Positions 47,301 through 61,806 of a stretch of DNA of 64,000 nt are shown here, in pieces (position 1 is the stretch's first letter; each line of letters starts with the position of its first letter). Origin of the DNA: Portunus trituberculatus (Eukaryota; Arthropoda; Malacostraca; Decapoda; Portunidae); contig NC_059301.1 in the NCBI RefSeq assembly GCF_017591435.1, positions 10,686,549 through 10,750,548 of the forward strand, written 5' to 3'. The notes beneath the pieces are model-generated. The model ran no database searches and had not been told where the DNA came from. It saw nothing but the letters and a program-made list of their open reading frames with translations. Both the position numbers and the translations under genes were made by a program.

Positions 47301-47595
47301 AGTAAGTAAATAAGCCAAAGGAAAAGACTTCATAGAAATATAAAAACTGAAGTAAATCACAGATGAGTAGGACAAGAGGGCGGAAGAGTTTATAACAGAT
47401 GGAACACAGGACTGGCGGCCTGAACACTGAGGGAGAGCGGGCAGAACAGTAGGCAGCCAGACAAGATGTGGAGCGATGGGACAGGAACTTTGAAGGCGGA
47501 GCTAGGCGAACACTGGAACAGTATTGTCTGTCATGAAAATAAAGGAAGTTGTGGAGAGCTTCTTGTTGAGCACCGGGCGCCTTACGTAATGTGTA

Positions 47596-47597
<2 letters not shown>
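44340..47597. other. No gene established over 3.2 kb
   Basis: 44.4-45.4 kb has pyrimidine-rich then GAAG-rich degenerate repeats (variants of GAAGGGATGATG every 40-60 bases at 44.9-45.25 kb). 46395-46470 resembles a worn LINE 3' segment (RRxRxxGHVxRRNE-like), not secure. The rest is AT-rich. Confidence 0.5.

Positions 47598-47651
<54 letters not shown>
47598..47651. repeat. (CT)n microsatellite
   Basis: Pure CT run just before the long AT tract. Confidence 0.95.
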
Positions 47652-47655
<4 letters not shown>

Positions 47656-47675
47656 CTATATGTCATAACCTTATA

Positions 47676-47924
<249 letters not shown>

Positions 47925-48773
47925 ATATGGTGTGTGTGTTTGAGGGAAGGGGTCTAACCTCTTAAAACTGTCATTACGAAGCTCAATATCGATATCCGGG
48001 ACGAAGAAGAAATATACTCCGCGGGCCATTTGTGAGCCCGTTAAGCGCAAGTGGCCGGGGACAACAATAAATAACTGTCGAAGGGGAGAGCGCCAGGACG
48101 CCCTGGCCTCGCTCCACCACACGACAGATGACCGTCCAACCTGACCGTCAGCTCCTCCTTGGCCCAGGAAATATGGCGCCACCAGGTGACAAAATACCAA
48201 GCAACATATCATCACCTCCATCGATCACTGCTTCAGTATCTCCTCCCGCACACATCACGCATCCACATGAAGAGAACCAAAAAGATACGATAACCACGAT
48301 AATCTTAAAAAAAAAATCACCTGCAGACCGACATAGACCAATAACGCAGCAAGTCTTTTCTATATTCTTCTGTTCCTTCATCCCTGGGCACACCCCGGGG
48401 TCTCTTCGGCGTGCACAACTCCAGCACGAGGCGGAGTGGCGAGGGCGGGATTGATGGCCCCAGTGCGAGGACGGTGACGGGCGGCGCGCGGCTCCTCGGA
48501 GCGTCACAGTGGCGGCGGTAACAAGTCGCTCGCTGCTCAGATTTGTCGGATGATAAAAGGAGAGCGTCGAGATGATGAAGGGGAGAGGAGGTGAGAGTGA
48601 GGGAGGGAGGGTGGAGGGAGGGCAGGAGGAAGCCGGTCAGAATGGAGATGAAGAGTGAAGGAGACGGGAGGGGAGAGGGTCAAGTGGAAAGGAGAGAGGA
48701 TTAGAATAAAGAAGAAAACGACTAGAGACATGGAAACTCACATTTTCAGAGGAAAGATAACTGAAAGGAAAGG

Positions 48774-48777
<4 letters not shown>

Positions 48778-48832
<55 letters not shown>
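48778..48832. repeat. (GA)n microsatellite
   Basis: Pure GA run at the end of a 200-base purine-rich stretch. Confidence 0.95.
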
Positions 48833-48833
<1 letters not shown>

Positions 48834-49695
48834 TGTCAAAACTGAATTGTGGGAGTGATAAGTCACAGAGAAATGTGGAAAATATGGGAGAAGTTTTGAT
48901 ACATAATAAACAAAAAATAAACAAAAGAGAATTGTACTTAGAGTCAAGAGAAATGTGTATATGAAGCAGATTTAATAACCCGAGCAGTGACTCCAAACTT
49001 GACAAGGACAAAAACATTGCTATACAAACACTGATCAGGAAAGACAACACAAACTTATATGATGCTGAACCACATTAGCAAACACTTCATTGCCTTATAT
49101 TGACTTCTTTCAACAGGCACTAGTGGATGTAATTCGGATTTTCATGCTTAAAAATATATAAAAAAGTATAAATAAAACAATGAATGAACAAAGTGAGTAA
49201 CACCCTAGAAAATATCCACTAATTGAATGTGGATTTTGAAAACATTCCATATGAGAATCAGAAATGTTATTAAAAAATTATCCATAACCTTACAACATAG
49301 CGACTGTGAGAGATTTATCTGAACAACTTCCCTTTTTTGTCCTCACACGTGGATCTCCAGTCATCACATTTTTTTTCCCTCGGTTGAAGGCAAGAAAAAA
49401 ATAAAAGAGGTAAGGAAAGATAGATTCGTGCTTCCCTCCAGCCTGTTTTCACCTCGGAGGACAATCTGTCAGAGCGAGTGGCGTGTCTGTCTCCGCAAAA
49501 CTACATGAGGTCCCCTGACAGTCATTTGTAATGGTCTATCTTGAAAACAAATTGCTTCGATAAAGTTTCCTCCAGGAGCAGATTTCGCGCAGTCCCCTGG
49601 GAGGAGACGCACATGGGCGAGATTGTCTGGGGTGGCGCTCCGGACGAAGAGAAGCGGCAGGAGGACGAGAAGTAGGAGAAGGAAAAGGGAGTGGG

Positions 49696-49761
49696 AGGAG
49701 GAGGAGGAGGAGGAGGAGGAGGAGGAGGAGGAGGAGGAGGAGGAGGAGGAGGAGGAGGAGG
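49696..49761. repeat. (GGA)n microsatellite
   Basis: Pure GGA run of about 22 units, polyglutamate or polyproline on paper. Confidence 0.95.
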
Positions 49762-50019
49762 ATGCTCTGAATGGAGAGAAGGATGTATATGTAGTAAATT
49801 TTCTTGGAGATGAAAATATGACTTAGTTGAGCAGCTTACACAGTTTCCTTCCGCTATCAAGATCACAACATGGAGAGAAGACAAGTACGTTTATGGCGTG
49901 TATTCTTAAACACTATTCTCTCTCCGGGATTTTTTCAAAGCTAACAATGATCCATAGACGTACTCTTACGTGTGTCTCTTCCCAATCCTTATCAAATTAT
50001 CACTATATCTATGTGATCT

Positions 50020-50262
50020 TTCATAATACTTGTAAAAAAGGAGGGTTTCAGGATATATACCTTTAAAACCTCGGAAAAAATATATCTATGCCTCAGAGGT
50101 AAACTCTAAACAAGTAAGTATTATGAAAACACTCCTGAGAGCCTAATTAAATATTTATGTGTTCCTTCATAATACTTGTAAAAAGAGCGTTTCAGGATAT
50201 ATATACCTTTAAAACCTCGGGAAAAAACAGATATATTGATGCCTCAAAAGTAAACTAAAAAC
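50020..50262 (+). repeat. Two-copy tandem duplication, period 146 bp
   Basis: CATAATACTTGTAAAA, TTTCAGGATATATACC, TTTAAAACCTCGG and GTAAACT recur in order, starting at 50022 and again at 50168. Confidence 0.85.
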
Positions 50263-50740
50263 ACATACGTATATTGGTAAAAGAAACACAGAGACGGCGC
50301 ACAACCACCTGCACTCTCCCACACGCGCGGCCTGCCTCACCAACACAATCACGTAAGTCAGACCCAGACCGACTACAAAAATATTCCACCACTCAGCGGG
50401 AAATGTTTATGGCATATGTTACTCAGCAGCAACTCTCGACTGACCTCTTAAAATTGCGGAGGGTAAATGCAGCCCTGACTCCTGCCCTCAAAAATACGGT
50501 GCTTTTAAGGTTACATCTTGAAATACTGCAGTTTAACCTTCCGGTCGCCATTACAGAAGTCCAGAAGGAGTGCTACTAGAGAAAGAGGAGGAGGAGGAGG
50601 AGGCAGGAGGGAGATTGCAGTATATTGTCAAAACCGAGAATCTTCATCCATATATGTACAAGACACAAGTCACAAGTACACTATTACTGAAGTAGTGCTG
50701 ATCTTACTAATCGTTTTCTCGTTTTCTATAAGTACTATTG

Positions 50741-51220
50741 GTGAATGAGAGAACGACGCCTATTACTTCCTTTGAACAAATTGGAGCTATCACAAAGGAA
50801 AAGTATCATTATAGACAGTAAAAGCTTTGAAGTTTTGAATCACACCTACCTTAATGTATGTCAAAATAGTACACTTATCTCAACTTTCAACTTTTTGACT
50901 GAGAATGATAGAATGACACTTGCTACTTCATTTGAGTAAAACAGGAGAATTTCACGTAGGAAACATAACATCGGAAGCACTAAAAGGTTTGAACTATTGC
51001 ATTATTCCTTTTGCTGTCCCTTGATACTTTCAAACCCTACTCGTAACTCAAGCCTTATGACTGGAAATGATAAAATGACACTGGTTCCTTCATTTGAGCA
51101 AACTAAGACAACTTCCCTGAGAAAACAACACTGAAGGCACTATAACGTTTAAAGTGGCCCGTTTGCTGCCACTGATATCTTTTAATCCACAACTCATAAC
51201 TTACACTAGAGCGCTTCATT
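50741..51220 (+). repeat. Three-copy diverged tandem repeat, period about 160 bp
   Basis: Units begin near 50742, 50903 and 51063 with GAATGAtAgAATGACAC-like words. Each then has TTCATTTGAG(C/T)AAA, a GAAAAC/GGAAAC word, GGCACTA-like and CTTT(C/T)AA words in the same order. Divergence is substantial; non-coding. Confidence 0.7.
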
Positions 51221-51509
51221 AGAAAGGAGGAGTCATATAGCTGTCAGGAGAGTTAAACGTTGGGGCAGCGATAATAGCGTGTCTGAAGTGAGAAGTGCGG
51301 GGAAGGATATTAGGAAAAGTAATGTGTGAAAGTGAAATACCGCTGCCTGCTCCCGAAGATTTTTAGTTAACAGAGGAGGAGAGAAGAATAGAAAAAGTGG
51401 CGAGCAGGAATAAAGAATTGGGAGAGAGGTGCAAAAATAAGAGTGGAACGTGTAGAGTAGAAAATGAGAAGAGGTAGTAGGTATAAGGGATCAGAAGAAC
51501 TATAGATGC

Positions 51510-51850
51510 AGGAAAACTTTAACACTAATAACAGAAAAGGAGAAAATGAGAGAAAAAAATGATAAAAATGGAGTGAATTTAAGTGTGAGAAAAGACGCTG
51601 AAATAAAAAAAACAGAGAAAAAATAATTAGAGAAAAAACAAAACACGAAGGCTTTAACACAAATAATAGAAAAAGAGAAAGAGAGAGAAACAAAATAAGA
51701 TGAAAATGGATTGAAGTGTGAGAAAAGGCGCAAGAACAAAGAAAAAAAAGAAAAAAAAAAGAATCAAAAGAAAAAACAAAACAAGAATACTTTAACACAA
51801 ATAAGAGAAAAGGAGGGAAAGAGAAAGAGAGACAGAGAAAAAAAGAAGCA
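51510..51850 (+). repeat. Three-copy tandem repeat in purine-rich DNA, period about 135 bp
   Basis: CTTTAACAC starts units at 51517, 51652 and 51790. Each is followed by AAATAA, GAGAAA runs, a GATGAAAATGGA-like word, AGTGTGAGAAAAG and AAAACAAAAC. Confidence 0.7.
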
Positions 51851-52121
51851 AAAAATGGAATGAAGAATGAAGGAAAAAAAAAATACAAGTGTAGAAAAAA
51901 ATACAGACAGGAGAAAACAAAAACTCAACACAACAACAAAAAAAAAAAAAAAAAAACGAGAAAATAAAGTATAGACGAGCATCAACGAGAAGCATGTGAC
52001 GAACTAAACGGTGGACAGTCAGGTAAAGTTTGAAAGGTCGGCATAAAAGAGACATTAAAGGTCAAGGAAGACGCGGAGGAGGGACGGACGGAGAAGAATG
52101 CGAGTCGTGGAGGAATAGATG

Positions 52122-52167
52122 GAGGAGGAGGAGGAGGAGGAGGAGGAGGAGGAGGAGGAGGAGGAGG
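52122..52167. repeat. (GGA)n microsatellite
   Basis: Pure GGA run of about 15 units. Confidence 0.95.
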
Positions 52168-52316
52168 AAAGGAGGGGTCAGTATGGAGGAGTCTCTGGGG
52201 AGGGGTGAACACATGGCCACTATTGCCGTGAAAGAGGCTGTCAGAGGCAATTTGGAAGAGGCTCAATGGAGTTTCTATTTGATCAAGAACTGTGTGTCTT
52301 TCCTGGTGAGGCGAGG

Positions 52317-52468
<152 letters not shown>

Positions 52469-52701
52469 CATGTACTTACTAATGACATGATACTGACTCA
52501 TAAAAGATAGACTTCTAAAACTGAATAGATAGATAAACAGATAAATAGCTAAATAAATACATCGAAGAAGAAAATGACTATACTGTCGATTTTTCAAGTG
52601 GAAATCAAACGTATTAGCAACAGACAGGGTATTCAATATAAAACCATACATTGCAAGAAAAAGTAAAGTATCAGAATAACCAACCCCCTTTCCATACCCG
52701 A

Positions 52702-52702
<1 letters not shown>

Positions 52703-52758
<56 letters not shown>
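52703..52758. repeat. (CA)n microsatellite
   Basis: Pure CA run. Confidence 0.95.
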
Positions 52759-52759
<1 letters not shown>

Positions 52760-53081
52760 TAAGAAAAAACAACAACTGATCTACTTGCGAAACTTTAAGA
52801 AAACTTGTCAAGAACTTTGGACTCAAGAACTTGACACTCGGTTTCAATTATTCTATTTATTAGCGGGTAACTTTCGTACCTTTTATATGAGGTGGAAGGA
52901 TTTCACTTAACTTGAGCCAGACCACAGAGAATGAAAGGCAATTACAGCCAATGTGGTAACAAGTGTCCTGTCTCCCTTACTTGCAGCTAAGGTAACTTCC
53001 GGACGTCTCGAGAGGGCACGTGGGAGAAGACTGTATACTGATCACTCGTATTATCAAATGTCTTCCTCGATAAACTACACT

Positions 53082-53082
<1 letters not shown>

Positions 53083-53150
<68 letters not shown>
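53083..53150. repeat. (CT)n microsatellite
   Basis: Pure CT run. Confidence 0.95.
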
Positions 53151-53151
<1 letters not shown>

Positions 53152-53408
53152 ACACACGCACACGAGATAAGACAAAGCCAATTTTTTCCATCGATTTTAG
53201 CTAAGTGGTATTTTATCTGCTGCGGATGACGTGGTGCCGTTCCGATAGATAGCAGGGCGCAGCCAGACAGCTGGATAAGCAGACGCGGGGGTGACGAGGC
53301 GGTGCGATTCCCAGGGAAGGCAGTGAGGCGAGCCAAGACCAAGATACAGCTAAATGGGATGAAGAAGAAGAATGGGAAAAGAAGAATGGAATAGATGTGT
53401 ATATGCTG

Positions 53409-53464
53409 ACACACACACACACACACACACGTTATGAGTGACTGAAAGAGAACCTGCTGTAATG

Positions 53465-53531
<67 letters not shown>
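53409..53531. repeat. (CA)n and (TG)n in opposite orientation
   Basis: CA at 53409-53430 and TG at 53465-53531, separated by 34 bases. The two can pair as a hairpin. Confidence 0.9.
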
Positions 53532-53536
<5 letters not shown>

Positions 53537-53779
53537 TAATAAATAGACCAATACACTGGAAAATGAAAAGAAAAGAAAAGTAAAAAGCAGAGCAGCGCGG
53601 TGCCGGCAAGGTTCCCGAATGGGTAGGTGGTGTTGGCCACAGACACTTGCTGCTGTTAGGAGCGGGAGGAGGTGGTGGCGGGAAGACATAATCTGCCCTT
53701 ATCACTCGGTGCCTGACCAAAATGTAGCTAATTCTTTACCGATACCAGATTCTGCACCCGCTTGATAACGATTACAACG

Positions 53780-54300
53780 ACCTCATTAACAGGAGTTTAA
53801 TGTGGAAATGCCAAATGGAATCTGAATAGCTAAACGCCGTAAATAACGCAGATAAGGCAAGTGCCAGGCCGCCGAGCCGGAGACGCTAGCAGCCGACTTT
53901 CCAGAATTCTTCGTCGTTTTCCCTTCATTTGCATGGCGAGGCGCGGAAAGGTCCCCTCGTTGGGCCGGCTGGAGGGAGCCTGCGGGGCGAAGATTCACCC
54001 TCGATAACTATACCTTCATCGTCGCCCTCAAAAAGGATTCTCACTTTCTTTCGCGTGAGAGTAAAAGGAAAGTATCAGTTTTTCATCGACTGTGTGATCA
54101 GTGCCGCGCCGTGCCTCGCCACCCCGCCCGCCGCTCCCCGCCTCCTGTCCCCCTTAACACACGTAATGAACCAGTTAAAACTTGGCCACGTTTTATCTTC
54201 GTGCCCCAAGCTACTAATAAAGCTGGTCCGCGGATTTAGCACGCCATTAAATATGGAAATTATAACATGACGATGCGTCTGCCGTTTATCATCACCGTGA
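53780..54300. other. Complex GC-balanced island, candidate regulatory DNA
   Basis: About 500 bases free of simple repeats with an ATTTGCAT octamer (53927), AGATAAGG GATA-type word (53849) and CCATTAAATATGG (54243). Coding frames over it have no domain or splice support. Confidence 0.3.
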
Positions 54301-54927
54301 CCTTTCTATTTACTTTTTTATTCTCTCTTGGCATCTGAGCAGTGAAGCTACAATAAACATGGAGAGGATTTTTGGCTTCAGATGTCATCCGCCAGTCCAC
54401 GACAGTAATGACATGGACGAAAAATGTTGAGCGTCGCCAGAAGGCCCTGAACTCTTCCCCGTGTCCTTTGGAAGAAAGCCTGGCTACACACCCTGCCATT
54501 ACACTCACTGAAAACATTCCCCTTGCCTTCACGTTGTGACAGCTCACACTGGCAGTCGCGTCTTCTTTCCTTCGCCCTCTCCCTATCACAGCAATTACTA
54601 ACAAATCGAGCATGTCCGTGGAATATATTTGGCTTTTTACGATCACATTATCATAGGAGAAGCCTCGATCACTTAATATATCATCCGGCCTGCGCTAAAC
54701 CTCCTTGGCTTACCCCAGACGTGGATGTATTTGCATAATTGGCCACAGAAACATCTTGGGGGAGGAGACGAGGCGGTGATTTAGAGAGCAGCAGTGCGCA
54801 CTGTCGCCACATAATCCAACAGATATATCGGTCTTGTGTATTGTCCTGGGATACACTGGGGAAGGATTCGTTGTATTTACATAATGATAGCTAGATGGGG
54901 AGAAGAAGGAAGAGGAAGAGGAGAAAG

Positions 54928-54974
54928 AGGAGGAGGAGGAGGAGGAGGAGGAGGAGGAGGAGGAGGAGGAGGAG
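54928..54974. repeat. (GGA)n microsatellite
   Basis: Pure GGA run within a longer G/A-rich block (54895-55060). Confidence 0.95.
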
Positions 54975-55059
54975 GTGGGAGAGGGGAGATGGGGTGCTGT
55001 GGGAGAGAAAGTGGCGAGGGGAGAAGAGTGGTGAGGCTGAGGAGAAGCACAGTGCATAG

Positions 55060-56264
<1,205 letters not shown>

Positions 56265-56784
56265 CAGAAACACAAAGCACATACACAAACACGCACCCAA
56301 CATTCGAAACTGCACTAAATAAACTGGCCATAACATTCCCCATACAGTGCCGTGCTTGTCCATCATTCGCGTGCTTACGTGTGCGTGTACATCGATATAT
56401 TTACGGGGTGCCATCAGGCCTGCAGCGCTACTACTCCATCACCGGCCCACAGCACTGCTAGCCTCACTCCCATCACCGCCACTGTACATATGTATATACC
56501 TACACCACATCGCGCCACAGTTACTCTTTAGACCGCTTTGTGTTTTCGTAATGACTATTCTCAAAGGCCACAACAATGGTTAGTCGTGTTTTCATGGGTG
56601 TTCTTTCCTATGAATGATGCAGATTCTTTGTTAAGCGATTACTTGAATAATGAGAAGGCCATTATAAAACTCCAATGCATTCCACTGGAGCCAGATAAAT
56701 GTAATAAGGCCAGACGATATTACGTTTAAAAATGCTGTCCTTGACTTTAACTCTCACTGCATTGCAATAACTGAGATGGCTTAG

Positions 56785-56935
56785 TCTAAGGAATTACGAA
56801 AGAGGTTTATGGATACAATGAGAGAAAATATGCAACAGATGGGTGTAACAGAAGAAGACGCAGAAGATCGAGTAGAGTGGAGATGTTGATGTGTTGTGGC
56901 AGCCCAAAGATGAACAGTACTCTGAAGAATTGCAG
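56785..56935 (+). pseudogene. LINE 3' relic (C-terminal tail of an endonuclease/reverse transcriptase)
   Basis: The plus strand reads RKRFMDTMRENMQQMGVTEE then DAEDRVEWRC and stop. The pattern RFMDxxxEDMQxxGVxEEDAEDRVRWR is a familiar C-terminus of non-LTR ORF2 copies in arthropod genomes. Flanking sequence is not in frame. Short and not functional. Confidence 0.65.
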
Positions 56936-57683
56936 AGAACATGTAGGAAAAGAAAAAAAAAAGGAGGAATCATTGTGATGTAGACAAGATCTTTAGTACT
57001 TAGTCATCTGAAACTGACTACAAATAACACATTCAAGCTTGCTAATATCAAAATTTAAAAAGAGGTAAAGAGGTGTTGATTCTTTGACACGTTAGGAAAT
57101 TCGTGGGATAAACTCAGTAAATTGGATTGTTAGCGCCAAGCAAAAAAAAAAAAAAAAAAGATCCACGACAAGATTAGGTAAAGTTACAGGATAGGAAGAT
57201 GAGTGGATATAAAGTATCTCTTATACTCGTACACATATAGGCCTACTGACTTCTTCCAGCTTTCCTTACGTTTTTATTCTCACATGTTACGTAAGGTCTG
57301 TTTTTTGTGGGCATATGTTTTGTGCCTAACAGTAATGGTGCTTTGATAAAAAGTATCTTATTGTAGCAAAAGGCCTAACTTATAACACAGTACACCCAAC
57401 GAGGAGGAGGAGGGTGTAGTTAAACTTGCTAAAGAGTGGACAGACGGAGAGGAGAGACGAAGAGAGACGAGGAGAGCCGAGGGAGGCGACAGAGGGCTTC
57501 ATCCATCATCTTTCTTTCCTCGCCTCCATGACACCTGACAGCTCGCGCGCCTTCCACGGCCTGAGTGGACACTGGCTCTTTTTAGCTCATCTTCTAAGTG
57601 GATGGATCGCACGGAGGAGACGCGGACGGGAGGCGAGGGAGCACGATAGAAGCGGGGAGAGGAGTGTTCTATGGTGTTATGAT

Positions 57684-57685
<2 letters not shown>

Positions 57686-57769
<84 letters not shown>

Positions 57770-57862
57770 TGATATTTGTGTGAGTTTTTTTGTGTGTGTT
57801 TGTGTTTGTGTTTTTTTTTTTATGTGTGTGTGCGTGCTTGTGTTTATGTTTTTGTGTGTATG

Positions 57863-57893
<31 letters not shown>

Positions 57894-57902
57894 TGTGTGT
57901 GT
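57686..57902. repeat. (TG)n microsatellite cluster with T runs
   Basis: A pure TG run to about 57768, followed by degenerate TG/T-rich sequence to 57902. Adjacent upstream 57420-57670 is GC-balanced with a long frame but no domain. Confidence 0.95.
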
Positions 57903-58160
57903 GAAAGGACAGGAAAGAAAGGGCAAGTATTTGTGAAAGGGGATGAACTTAGTTAATAGAAGCTTATTGTGTTGGCGAGCAAAACATTATTAAAATACTG
58001 ACTATATGAGAGGGATGAGTTTTCAATGATAGCGTGTCTGAAAACTTAATACTGTGCTAGTTAAAGGAAGGGAATTGGTGAGAAGAGAAAGCATGTTAGT
58101 CTGTGAGGGAGCAAAAGAGATGGGTAGACATTACTAGTGTGTGTTAAACGATTGGTGGAA

Positions 58161-58261
58161 GTTATCCCCTTCAGTACTGAGACGCATTTTTACCATGAAT
58201 TTTGGCTACGATTAGACGATTTTATTTGCATTACGAAGGATTTATGGAAGTCAAAGGTTAA
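58161..58261 (+). mobile_element. MITE copy H, 3'-truncated
   Basis: Starts CCCCTTCAGTACTGAGACGC and follows the family to GATTTATGGAAGTCAAAGG, then leaves it. Confidence 0.7.
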
Positions 58262-58519
58262 GGCTGCGCTAGTGTGTGGGAGAATGAAGTGATATTAGTG
58301 ACGTGCTCATGTCTGTAGGAAAGTGGGAAGGAAGGGGCGTGGGATCTAGTTGTGGCGACGGGCAGTGGGCAGCGGCTGGGCGACGGGCGTATCGTGGACG
58401 TGTAGCGGCACACAAAGGGCGGCAGCAAGGAGCCTCGGAGCAGCTGCTGTGCCACCCTGATGGACGAGGCACCTCACGGCATGTCGCTGGCCTTCTTGTC
58501 TCTTCAGAGCTTTTCCTCC

Positions 58520-59075
58520 ATGCGTCTCTCCCTATCCGCCCTTCCTTCCTCCAGTTCACTCTTCTTTCTCCCTTCGCTCCTTCCCTTTCCTCCCTTCCCT
58601 CCTTTCTCTTTCATTCCTCACCTTCCTCCCTTCTCTCCTTTCTTCTCTATAATTCTTCCTTATCATTCCTCCCCTTCTTTCCTTCTCTTCTTCCTTCACT
58701 ATCATTCCTCCCCTTCCTACCATCTCTTCTTCCTTTCCTTTCCTCCCTTCTCTTCTCCCTATCTATCATTCCTCCCCTTGCTTCCTTCGCTACTTTCCTC
58801 GCTATCATTCCTCCTCTTCCTCTCTTCACTCCCTTCCTCCCTATCAGCCCCCTTCCATAATTCACTCCTTCTCTTCTTGCCATTATTCTATTTCTCATCC
58901 TTCCTTCCTCTCTTCCTTTCCTTCCTTCCCTCCTTCACTCCCTAACACTTCTCTCCTCCTACCGCAACTCCCTTCCTCCTTTTCATTCTCTCCTCCTCTC
59001 CATAACCTCTCTCCCTCCTCCCCTTCCATCCCTCCCTTCTTTCCTTCATCTTCTTTTACTTTTTTTTCATCGCTG
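58520..59075. repeat. Polypyrimidine block, about 550 bp
   Basis: Almost pure C/T on the plus strand. Includes a TATCATTCCTCCCCTTC word at about 58660, 58699, 58763 and 58802. Long frames across it are Ser/Leu/Phe/Pro low complexity. Confidence 0.8.
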
Positions 59076-60139
59076 CCACTGCATATTAGTGTCAACATGA
59101 AGCTTATATTCGTTACTTCTTCATAGTTTTCGTTTATATATCGTCAAATTTGCATTTCATAATACACACACAAATCCATGTTGCCTCTCACACATTATGC
59201 TTGATCTATTTATCCATTGACATTTTCTCCAAGTTTCTGAATACTAAAGTTCTTTACGTCGACACAGTTCCTGCTGGTTTTCATTAATGCTTTTTACGTA
59301 ATCCTGTTGAGTAGTTTTATATCTAAATCCTCCTTTCGTTACTTTTTTTTCCTTCGGTGTTCTTTTCATCAACATCGTATCCCTCTCTACTCCTTTCTTT
59401 GGCTCATCAGGGCCTCTCATCTTCTCCTTTTCTCTCGTCCGCCTCTTGCAGACTTCCTCATTATCTTTCTTCAGCTTCCTTCAGTAAAAATAGTAAATTG
59501 TAACTATCTTGGCCAGTAGCTGATCTTGTTAACGTTTGCTGAAGTCTTATATTTTTCTACTGTACTACACTGTCGGAAAATAACCAAGGAAACATGTATT
59601 TATTCTCTGTACTACGATCAAATGTGCGCGGTACTATTTTCATTAGTTATGTTTTTTACGCGAGAAGTTACAGCTTCCAAAAGGGTAAAAAAGGAAAACA
59701 TTTTAGTATCGGATTTCTTCTTATATTATCTTTCTATCTTTATTTTTGAACATGAGAAGAAAAGAATAAATAATTGTGTTGTGTAAATGAAATAGTCTTG
59801 TTCATAAACGTAGTAAACTTCCGCACTCTTTCCCTGTTTGCCTTCCTTCAATCTAAAGTCCTCTGATTTGCTAACAATCAATCATCAATAAACCTATCAG
59901 TAGATCAAATGGCTAAAGATCGAAAGAAAACAGGAGTGTGGTGTGTTACTTCACTTTATAAGTTTGATTGTACTTTTCCTCTTAGTTAAGGAAACGATCT
60001 GGAAACTTTCGGGAGAAGAACATGTGACTTTAAAATTGTTAAATCTCACTGCGTCCAAACAATAGACAGCATCTTTAGTCCTCAGCCTCCCTTGGCCGTC
60101 TTTTTTGTCACTTGAAACGACTCTTCTGGCTTATCCCCC

Positions 60140-60144
<5 letters not shown>
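59076..60144. other. AT-rich, no gene recognised
   Basis: No exon, repeat family or element could be identified. Confidence 0.5.

Positions 60145-60197
<53 letters not shown>
60145..60197. repeat. (CT)n microsatellite
   Basis: Pure CT run. Confidence 0.95.
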
Positions 60198-60198
<1 letters not shown>

Positions 60199-61380
60199 GC
60201 AAATTTTCCAGTCCCTTCTTCAGCTCCCGGCGCGGCTGTTGTCATGAGCGAGGCTGGAGGACAGACATAACCGCCTCTCTTCGCTGCCGACACCAGAGAG
60301 AGGCGGGTTGACACATTCTAATGAAATCTTACACGCCCACGAAAGATGCCTCGCCGGGAAGTTGCGACGGCCTGTCAGGAGTGTCGAGTCTGGAAGCAGC
60401 AGGTGAAGAGAAGTAGAGAGAGAGAGAGAGAGAGAAAGATGGGGGAGGAGGAAGGGAGGTGAGAGGAGGAAGACTGAGTGTGACGCGGTTGAATCCATGA
60501 ATGAAACATAGCGGGTGAAAAGTAAAATACTCACGAACGAAGAGAGAAAAAGAAAGAAAGAGAGGAAGGTGAATTTAAAGATGCACGTCACGCCTCGCCT
60601 GGACAGCAGAGGACGAAATGTGCTGGTGTCCAAGAAAAGAAATTATAAAAATGACCAACTAAAAAATAAATAAAAACAACGAAAAGAACAAAATGCAAAA
60701 TAAAAACAAGATAAAATAAGTGAGATAAGGAGAACGAAAACGAAGGAAAAAAAAAACGAGAAGGAGGTTAAGAATATGGAAAATTATGCAGCTAAGCAGA
60801 TTAGGTAAAGGCAGGCAAGTGGAATACATAAATAACACACTTCTCTCTTCGCCTCTCCTCTCCTCTCCTTCTCCCTCTCCCTCTCCCTCTCCCTTCTCTC
60901 GCCCCCCTCTCTCTCTCTCTCACGCGAGGAGAATATATGATAATGAAATCTTGACGATGCAGCGTGTGGCGTCAAACGAACCGCCACGGACGATGATGAG
61001 CACCACGCAAAGAAGCATAAGCTCTTAATTGCTGGACGAAAAACACCAACAAAATAACAAAAATCGAGAGACTAGACAGTTAAAGTTACAGATACACGTG
61101 TGGCTTCAATCCTGCAGCAGTATCAAGAGGCACAATCGAGTCTCGGCCATCGATAGAGACTGCACACACACCGAGAGAAGTTCCCCTTGAGGCTGCAGGA
61201 CGCTATTTCCGTCTCCTCGCAACGCATGGGCCGCTCCTCTGGGAACCTGTCCGTGGCCGCTAGCTAGCCCCGCGTCTGTCGCACGGGGTATCGGAGATTG
61301 TGTGAAGAGTTGCGACCAAGTGGTGACGACTGGGCTGAAGGAGCGGGACGGACAAGGAGGTGGACGAGGTGGAGGAGGTA

Positions 61381-61498
61381 GAGGATATGGAGATGAAACA
61401 GCAGAAGTAGGAAAAGAAGGAGAAGTAGGAGGTGGAGAAGGTGGAGGATATGGAGATGAAACAGCAGAAGTAGGAAAAAGGAGAAGTAGGAGGTGGAA
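61381..61498 (+). repeat. Exact two-copy duplication, period 63 bp, in purine-rich DNA
   Basis: GAGGATATGGAGATGAAACA and the following GCAGAAGTAGGAAAA occur at 61381 and again at 61444, followed by near-identical GGAGAAGTAGGAGGTGGA. Confidence 0.85.
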
Positions 61499-61623
61499 GA
61501 GGGGAAGAAGGAGGAGTAAAGAAAGAAGAAGGTGGAAAAGGAAGAGCAGCAGGAAGACGAGAAGGATAGGGATGGAGGAGGTGGTGAGGAGATGCAAAAA
61601 AAGATGGAAAAGGAACAAAATGA

Positions 61624-61806
<183 letters not shown>

